In this document: positions 59,121 to 64,000 of the stretch, one piece after another | Numbering within the stretch: position 1 is the first letter of the stretch | How the letters are laid out: each line of letters opens with the position of its first letter | Assembly: GCF_907164915.1 (NCBI RefSeq) | Contig: NC_061863.1 | Location: 33,329,133 to 33,393,132 of the forward strand | Reading direction: 5' to 3' | Source: Impatiens glandulifera | Taxonomy: Eukaryota; Streptophyta; Magnoliopsida; Ericales; Balsaminaceae | Length of the DNA: 64,000 nt | The notes under the pieces: model-generated | What the model was told of the DNA's origin: nothing | The model's database searches: none | Seen by the model: only the letters and a program-made list of their open reading frames with translations | Made by a program: the position numbers and the translations under genes

Positions 59121-60325
59121 CTTTTGGTACCCACTTTCAATTGGGTCATCGGTCAATCAGTCCCTTAGAAATCCATATTTGAGTTATTCTGATGGATTTC
59201 CATTTTGTGCTGTGATTAATGCGTATGTTTTTGACTTAGCAGACGACTTTCTGCCAGCCACTGATCCCTTAGATTTTGAATAAGACTTTCTTTTAAAACT
59301 CCTTGACTTTGAGTCAGGTTTTAGATTACCAGACTTGCTAGCTGCTTCTAGTTTATTCTTCATCCAGCTAACAGTCGGCGGAACATGAATTATTTCATTT
59401 TTGAAAGCTACTTCTTCATGAATAGGATCAGATTCAATGTCAGTCATACTCCCTTTGACAAAACTTATTGGCTTAATCTTGTTAGTTGCTGAGTTTGATA
59501 TTTTGCAGGACAGGTTAGGGTCAATGCTGTCAAATCCTAAACCGGATCTAGATCCAGCAGGTCTCAACATACTGATTTGATCATCTCATTCACCAGATGT
59601 AATTCAACTATGTAGTTAGTGCATGAACAAGGTCCGGAGATGCTGTCAAAGTTTGAATCTATTCTCTGAGCATCTCATTCTCATATGAGATCTCTACAAC
59701 CTTCTTTTCGAAAATATTTGACTCATCAGTTTGAAATAGAATCGGTTTATGTACATCTGGTGAAGATTTAGTTTCATTTAGGGATTTTGCTAGCTTTCTG
59801 TACTCGATGACCATGTCATCTAGTGCAGCTACCAGTTGTTCCCTTGAAAACCTTTCGGAAGAGAAGTCAAATACCTTAGTCTCCTGAGTCTTTTCTTCAT
59901 CTTCTCTTGCCATGAAACAAATCGTTCATTGTTTCACCAGGACGCATTTTGAAACTATCAAACTGCTGAGTGGCAACCATAATCTTGTTTTCTTTGGTTT
60001 GCTCTTTGCCCTCACACAGTTGGGTGAGTCTTTCCAAGACCTCTTTAGCAGTATCGCATTCGATAATGTAGTTAAACATGCTATCATCGAGAGATCAGTA
60101 CAGAACATCAAGAGTCATGTTGTTGAGGTTGTTCTGCCTCTTTTCTTCAGCGGTCTAGTCAGCTTTCTCCTTATCGATCTTGATAGGACTTTCAGTGACG
60201 ACACTCCACATGTCGTCATGAAGAGAAGAAAGATGAGCGCGAACTCTTTTCTTCCATACAATATAGTTTTCTCGAGAGAAGGTTGGAAAGGTTGTAGCAC
60301 TGGCATCTTTGGTTATTGTCGACAT
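59121..60325 (-). pseudogene. M2 gag with internal deletion
   Basis: It starts at 60325 with MSTITKDASATTFPTFSREN and continues WKKRVRAHLSSLHDDMW, MFNYIIECDTAKEVLERL and DSFKMRPGETMND at about 59930. There the sequence jumps to GKRR...TQETKVFDFSSERFSRE, which in M1 lies after the zinc knuckle. About 600 bp, including the knuckle, are therefore missing relative to M1. The rest (EYRKLAKSLNETK, SAGSRSGLG-like, GSMTDIESDPIHEE, Lys/Ser-rich end) runs to about 59184. Stops occur near 60145 and 59640. Confidence 0.82.
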
Positions 60326-60356
60326 TTTTCAAGAAAAGCTTGAGAATAGAAATAGA

Positions 60357-60368
60357 GCTCTAATACCA
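60357..60368 (-). other. M2 primer binding site
   Basis: The minus strand reads TGGTATTAGAGC, one base off TGGTATCAGAGC. Confidence 0.8.
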
Positions 60369-60370
60369 AT

Positions 60371-62079
60371 TGGTACGATCGGCTTTATCAATAGAGACGG
60401 GGGTCTGGCTATTAATGAAGGCTTATGAAAAATGGTTTGAAAGAAATGTTGTTAGGAATTTAATTCGCTTTCTATTCTACGCTAACCATTGTAAACACTT
60501 AAAACAGAATCAAGGCGAAATTGTTTACTTAGGTTTGAAGCTCAAGATGAAAAATGTGAAGATGACAGAAATGAAAAGACACAGCAGTTTGTTTATGGAT
60601 GTTCAGAGCAAACTCTCCTACGTTACCCCTTCTTCCAACCACCGGAAGGATTCACTATAAAATGATTTGAATCAAAATACAGTTTGCACACACTTAGCTC
60701 ACTATTGAACAGAACACACATTGTTCAATTTACAAGATGAAGAATATCACTCAGCTAAAGTTTTTTTTGATTCTTACTCTCTCTTGATTTACACACAGTA
60801 CAATCAGGAAAGCAACTTACGGCTTGAATATTCAAAGGATTGATTACACAGTAATTCTTCTTAGATAGTATTTCTTAGTTGATCGAAAATAATATGATGG
60901 ATAGATATTCGTCCGTTGTCCTTGAGATTTGATAAATATTGGGAAGAGACTAACGGTCGAATCTTAAGAATTATATGTGATACTCTTCCATTGGAAAGCC
61001 TCCATAGTACACAACAGGTTCTAAGCATAAGGATCGTGGCCGTACTCCAACTGGTAGTGCGCCGAATATTCTTCAGGGATGTACCTGCAAAACAAGTAGT
61101 GTGAAGGATATTCTCTTACGTGGCATTCGTTGGTTGGTTGCGTCTAGCTATCGTACTGATCTTCACTAGAAAGTGGAGCAGGAGTAGCGTACAGCTATAG
61201 CACATGGGTATGCGGGTGCTAGCTTCAAGCATACTGCTTAAGCATAGCATTAGACGTATTTCAGTTAGATGACCTCGTCTAATGAAATCAAACGTCCCCG
61301 TCTAAGAGCAAAATCCATTAGACCACCTAGTTTAATGGGATTAGACTTACGTCTAATTACAATCACTTCAGACTAATCTGTAGGAGTTAGACTACATGTC
61401 TAACTTTCACCAATTAGACTTCACATCTAACTTTCACAAACCATTAGACTGCACGTCTAACTCCACGACTTATATTGCACGTCTAATTCCAGTTCTACTT
61501 CAGACTTGTCTTAAGTAGTTAGACTACACGTCTAACTTTCTCTTTCTATTAGACTACACGTCTAACTCCACGAGTTAGAATGCACGTCTAATTCCGAATT
61601 CATTAGACTACACGTCTAACTCAACGAGTTAGACTGCACGTCTAATTCCAAATTCATTAGACTACACTTTTAACTCCACGAGTTAGACTGCACGTCTAAT
61701 TCCGAATTCATTAGACTGCACGTCTAACTCCACGAATTAGACTGCATGTCTAATTCTGAATTCATTAGACTATACATCTAACTCCATGAGTTAGACTGCA
61801 CGTCTAATAATGAATTCATTAGACTGTACGTCTAACTTCACGAGTTAGACTACACGTCTAATTAATGAATTCATTAGACTGCACGTCTAACTCCACGAGT
61901 TAGACTGCACGTCTAATTTCATGTATCTAATACCAAATCAGTCTAATGAACCTCATTAGAACCAAGTCTTATAAAATCTGATTTCGATACACCTACATCA
62001 AAACGCATAAATCATTTCATCATCAAAATCCCAATAGTCAAACTATTTCAACACTTAGTCAAAATAATTTGACCCAACA
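60371..62079 (-). repeat. M2 5' LTR, 1709 bp
   Basis: Plus-strand view TGGTACGATCGGC...GACCCAACA. The first bases differ from the usual TGATAGGATC by two changes. It has an MSA-like GACTAACGGTCGAATC near 60948. Confidence 0.86.
61245..61925 (-). repeat. TTAGAC/GTCTAA array in M2 5' LTR
   Basis: The same 54-bp dimer as in the partner LTR, in nearly the same number. Confidence 0.85.
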
Positions 62080-62899
62080 GGTCTGATTGGATCAGTCGTC
62101 TAAAGAATCTATGTACTTAGATAAATATGTGCTTAAACAACTTGCAAAGTAAGCTTAGCTAGACGTTTATATTTTAGACAGGCGTCTAAAGTGTCTATAG
62201 ACATGCGTGGTTAGACATCGTCTGAATAGATGTTGGTTAAACGTCTGTAGATGTGCCTGGTTAGACACCGTCTAAATAAGACATTTACCCAGCTTGGACG
62301 CAAGGTATCCCGACAACATGTTAGACGTCTAATTACGTGTGTATTTAGACCACTCATCTTCAGACGAGTGGAACAACTTTCCATTGTCACATGAGTTGTT
62401 CATGTATTTTTCCCTCCCAGAAATTGAATAGTCATATTTATAAAACTTGAAGACATATGTCTCTCAATGTTTAAAATATGACTAAAATATTTGACGGTTG
62501 TTTACTTCACGTTTTGTTTACATGTGTCTCTCAATGTTAAAAATATGACTACAATATGACTAAAAATTATGACTAAAATATCTTATTTTTTAAATGATGA
62601 TTTTATTAGGAACACATTTTTAAATTTATGACGGTTTATCTTTTAACCATGACTTTTATAGATAAGTGTCAGTCTTGTTCTATAAAAGTAACTTACATGT
62701 CTGAAGAGATTCATTATCTTCCTTGTAATTCTATCTACTTGCTTTCTCTTACTAAGAAAAAACCTTGAGATTCTTAACTGTCTAAAACCCTTAGCAGTCT
62801 TAATCTTCTTTCATAATCTGAAGCCAAGAAATAGACTCTTTTATACAAAACACACTTCAAGTAAACTTCAAGTATGTCTTCTCTTTGTTGATTCTAGAA
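62080..62899 (+). promoter_or_regulatory. Family D aORF promoter region
   Basis: The continuation of D after M2. TTAGAC, GTCTAA or GTCTAAA words are dense at 62155-62355 (for example TTAGACGTCTAATTACG near 62320). TATAAAAG at 62681-62688 lies about 210 bp before the ATG at 62900. Between them is AT-rich DNA with a TATGTCTCTCAATGT phrase also seen in P1 (near 37125) and M3. No other gene was found. Confidence 0.55.
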
Positions 62900-63619
62900 A
62901 TGGTCACGACGTTTGAAACTCTTGAAGCTTCTGGCTTGAATAAGTTTCTTGGGGCGCTAGTCAACATTCATGAATTAGAGGTTCATGAATTCTTTGAGTC
63001 TGTAAGGATAATAGACGATAAGCTTATCCTAGCAAAAATAAAAGGTGATATTGTATGCTTTGGTGAGGAAACATTCGCTATATTTTTCAGGTTTCCTTCA
63101 AAGGGGTTGTCAGAGTTCCCCACCTCTCCAAATCATGTCATGTCTGAGATGAAGCTTGTCTTCTTAAACACTTTTCTCCCCATCAAAACTCATGGAAGGC
63201 AGTCTTCTTTAAAACTTGTGTTTTCCATTCTCAACGATATCATCTCTAAGTCTCTCCTGGCTAAGGGATCTTGTAATTCTTTCTCCAAAAAGGTATTTCA
63301 GATGATGGTGGCTATAACTAGGGGAATATCCATCAAATGGTCAAAAATCATCTTCGATAACTTGGTGAAGATGATCTCTTACCCAAGAAATCCAACTGGG
63401 TATGCTGCTTCGCTCAGCATGCTACTCGCATATCTCCAAGTTAATTTTGAACATGGGGACCTCAATAAGTCCTCCAAAGTTTTAGACGAACATAAAGTCT
63501 ATAACTATGTCTTTAGAGTAGGTAGAGCAAACATCAAGAGAGGAAGTCAAAGGCCTCAAGTGTTTCACAGGGTTTCTCTATCTTGTTCTACGTCTAGGGA
63601 GGCTGATGAATCAGATTGA
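62900..63619 (+). CDS. Family D aORF, plant transposon-protein family, 239 aa
   Basis: An uninterrupted frame from ATG 62900 (MVTTFETLEASGLNKFLGA) to TGA. Five codons upstream are open but start with TTG. Motifs in order are LEVHEFFESV (about residue 30), FRFPSKGLSEF (LPxEG variant, about 66-76), LVFSILNDIISKSLLAK (about 110), MVAITRGISIKWSKIIFDNL (about 138-157; NW is KW here), and a basic tail VGRANIKRGSQRPQ. It has a TATA box upstream. It is striking that this frame is intact while gag and pol of the same old element are ruined, which hints at selection, or at replacement by recombination. The function is unknown. Confidence 0.75.
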   Translation: MVTTFETLEASGLNKFLGALVNIHELEVHEFFESVRIIDDKLILAKIKGDIVCFGEETFAIFFRFPSKGLSEFPTSPNHVMSEMKLVFLNTFLPIKTHGRQSSLKLVFSILNDIISKSLLAKGSCNSFSKKVFQMMVAITRGISIKWSKIIFDNLVKMISYPRNPTGYAASLSMLLAYLQVNFEHGDLNKSSKVLDEHKVYNYVFRVGRANIKRGSQRPQVFHRVSLSCSTSREADESD

Positions 63620-63856
63620 TATTCCCGATGATGTCAAAAAAGGGGGAAAAAAGTGGCCTGCTGTCCAGGAGGAAGATCAAGCAAAAATAACTATCATAAA
63701 GGGTAGAAAAGGATAAGAGTATCCCATTTTGGGAAATGATGCTTCTTGTCTGTTAAATGGGAAACTGTGATTATATATATGAAATCTAATTGGCTGGTAT
63801 TTTTTATCTTTCCTAATCTTCTAACTAAACTTTAACATCATCAAAAAGGGCGAAAT
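63620..63856 (+). other. D tail with two purine tracts
   Basis: GATGATGTCAAAAAAGGGGG (63637 on) lies just after the aORF stop. The terminal tract CATCAAAAAGGGCGAAAT ends at 63856, directly before the LTR. Element M3 shows the same pair (rc near 15744-15770 and 15557-15575). Confidence 0.6.
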
Positions 63857-64000
63857 TGTTGAGTCAATTAAAATGAACTTAAGAAATAAGTTTATTCAAA
63901 TCAACTTTGTTCTAATTATGAGCTGACATTATTTTGATGATGTACTTTTTTTTGATGGTGTGAGGTTTAATCAAAGTAAAACTTAGTTATGCACAGGCAA
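63857..64000 (+). repeat. Family D 3' LTR, first 144 bp
   Basis: TGTTGAGTCAATTAAAATG matches 13146 onward. Small differences include a different length around ATTTTGATGATG. It is cut by the window end. Confidence 0.8.

Larger units (their letters stand above)
52476..62079 (-). mobile_element. Copia element M2 with gag, pol and aORF, complete ends
   Basis: Flanked by GGTCT at 52471-52475 and 62080-62084. LTRs at 52476-54155 and 60371-62079 have the same ends as P1 and M1. The interior has PBS, gag (with internal loss), a nearly complete pol, post-pol tract, aORF and polypurine tract. It lies between pol and the aORF of D. Pol has fewer breaks than in M3 or D, and RT is intact over about 220 codons. 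Confidence 0.9.
13146..64000 (+). mobile_element. Outermost family D copia element, heavily nested, 3' end outside window
   Basis: TGTTGAGTCAATTAAAATG opens an LTR at 13146 and again at 63857, where it follows a polypurine tract. Over the 144 bases visible at the window end the two copies agree at roughly nine positions in ten. Removing the insertions M3, M1, the solo LTR and M2, each flanked by short duplications, leaves a coherent element: 5' LTR (13146-13939, 22561-22567, 44937-45564, 47804 to about 47897), PBS, gag, pol, aORF, polypurine tract and 3' LTR. It is the oldest layer here, with many stops in gag and pol. Its flanking target duplication cannot be tested because the right end is outside. 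Confidence 0.8.

Overview
The window is repeat-rich, AT-rich nuclear DNA of a flowering plant, probably a eudicot. Almost all of it is LTR retrotransposons of the Ty1/copia superfamily. Their primer binding sites read TGGTATCAGAGC, the plant initiator-Met tRNA type. The pol order is protease, integrase, reverse transcriptase, RNase H, with plant-copia motifs such as LDSGCSRHMTG and [10 protein letters not shown] found no intact host gene, rRNA, tRNA or CRISPR. Species cannot be decided from the sequence.

Layout. 1-6593 is the 3' part of one element ('family Z'): three tandem genes of a putative plant transposon-protein family, then an LTR. It sits in an older, decayed copia relic (6594 to about 10250). 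10250-13145 is AT-rich spacer with one possible decayed host gene. From 13146 to beyond the window end there is one large old element ('family D'). Its 5' LTR is split by three insertions: element M3 (13940-22555, target duplication GATCT), element M1 (22568-44931, duplication CAACG) and a solo LTR (45565-47803). M1 carries element P1 (30468-42582) inside its gag. P1 carries a young 2.4 kb non-autonomous element (39917-42301, duplication GAATC) inside its 3' LTR. D's gag and pol follow at 47946-52384. Element M2 (52476-62079, duplication GGTCT) lies between D's pol and D's last gene (62900-63619). D's 3' LTR starts at 63857.

The unifying architecture is LTR - gag - pol - polypurine-like tract - short promoter region - additional gene (aORF) - polypurine tract - LTR. 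The aORF encodes the same protein family in every element, marked by an LPxEG-like motif and a later (V/I)NW motif. M1 and family Z carry long versions of roughly 930-1100 residues with acidic, coiled-coil and basic or RGG-rich tails. M1 has lost pol entirely but keeps gag, so it should depend on pol from relatives such as P1 and M2, with which it shares LTR ends.

The LTRs of M1, M2, M3, P1, D and the solo LTR hold long tandem arrays built on the inverted repeat TTAGAC...GTCTAA. The same motif recurs just upstream of each aORF. Family Z lacks it and instead scatters ACCGG/CCGAT motifs in both its LTR and its aORF spacers. The pairing of an element-specific gene with element-specific motif arrays resembles the VANC anti-silencing system of VANDAL transposons. 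It is the best candidate here for an undescribed self-regulating system, but this is an inference. Most coding regions have stops or frameshifts.
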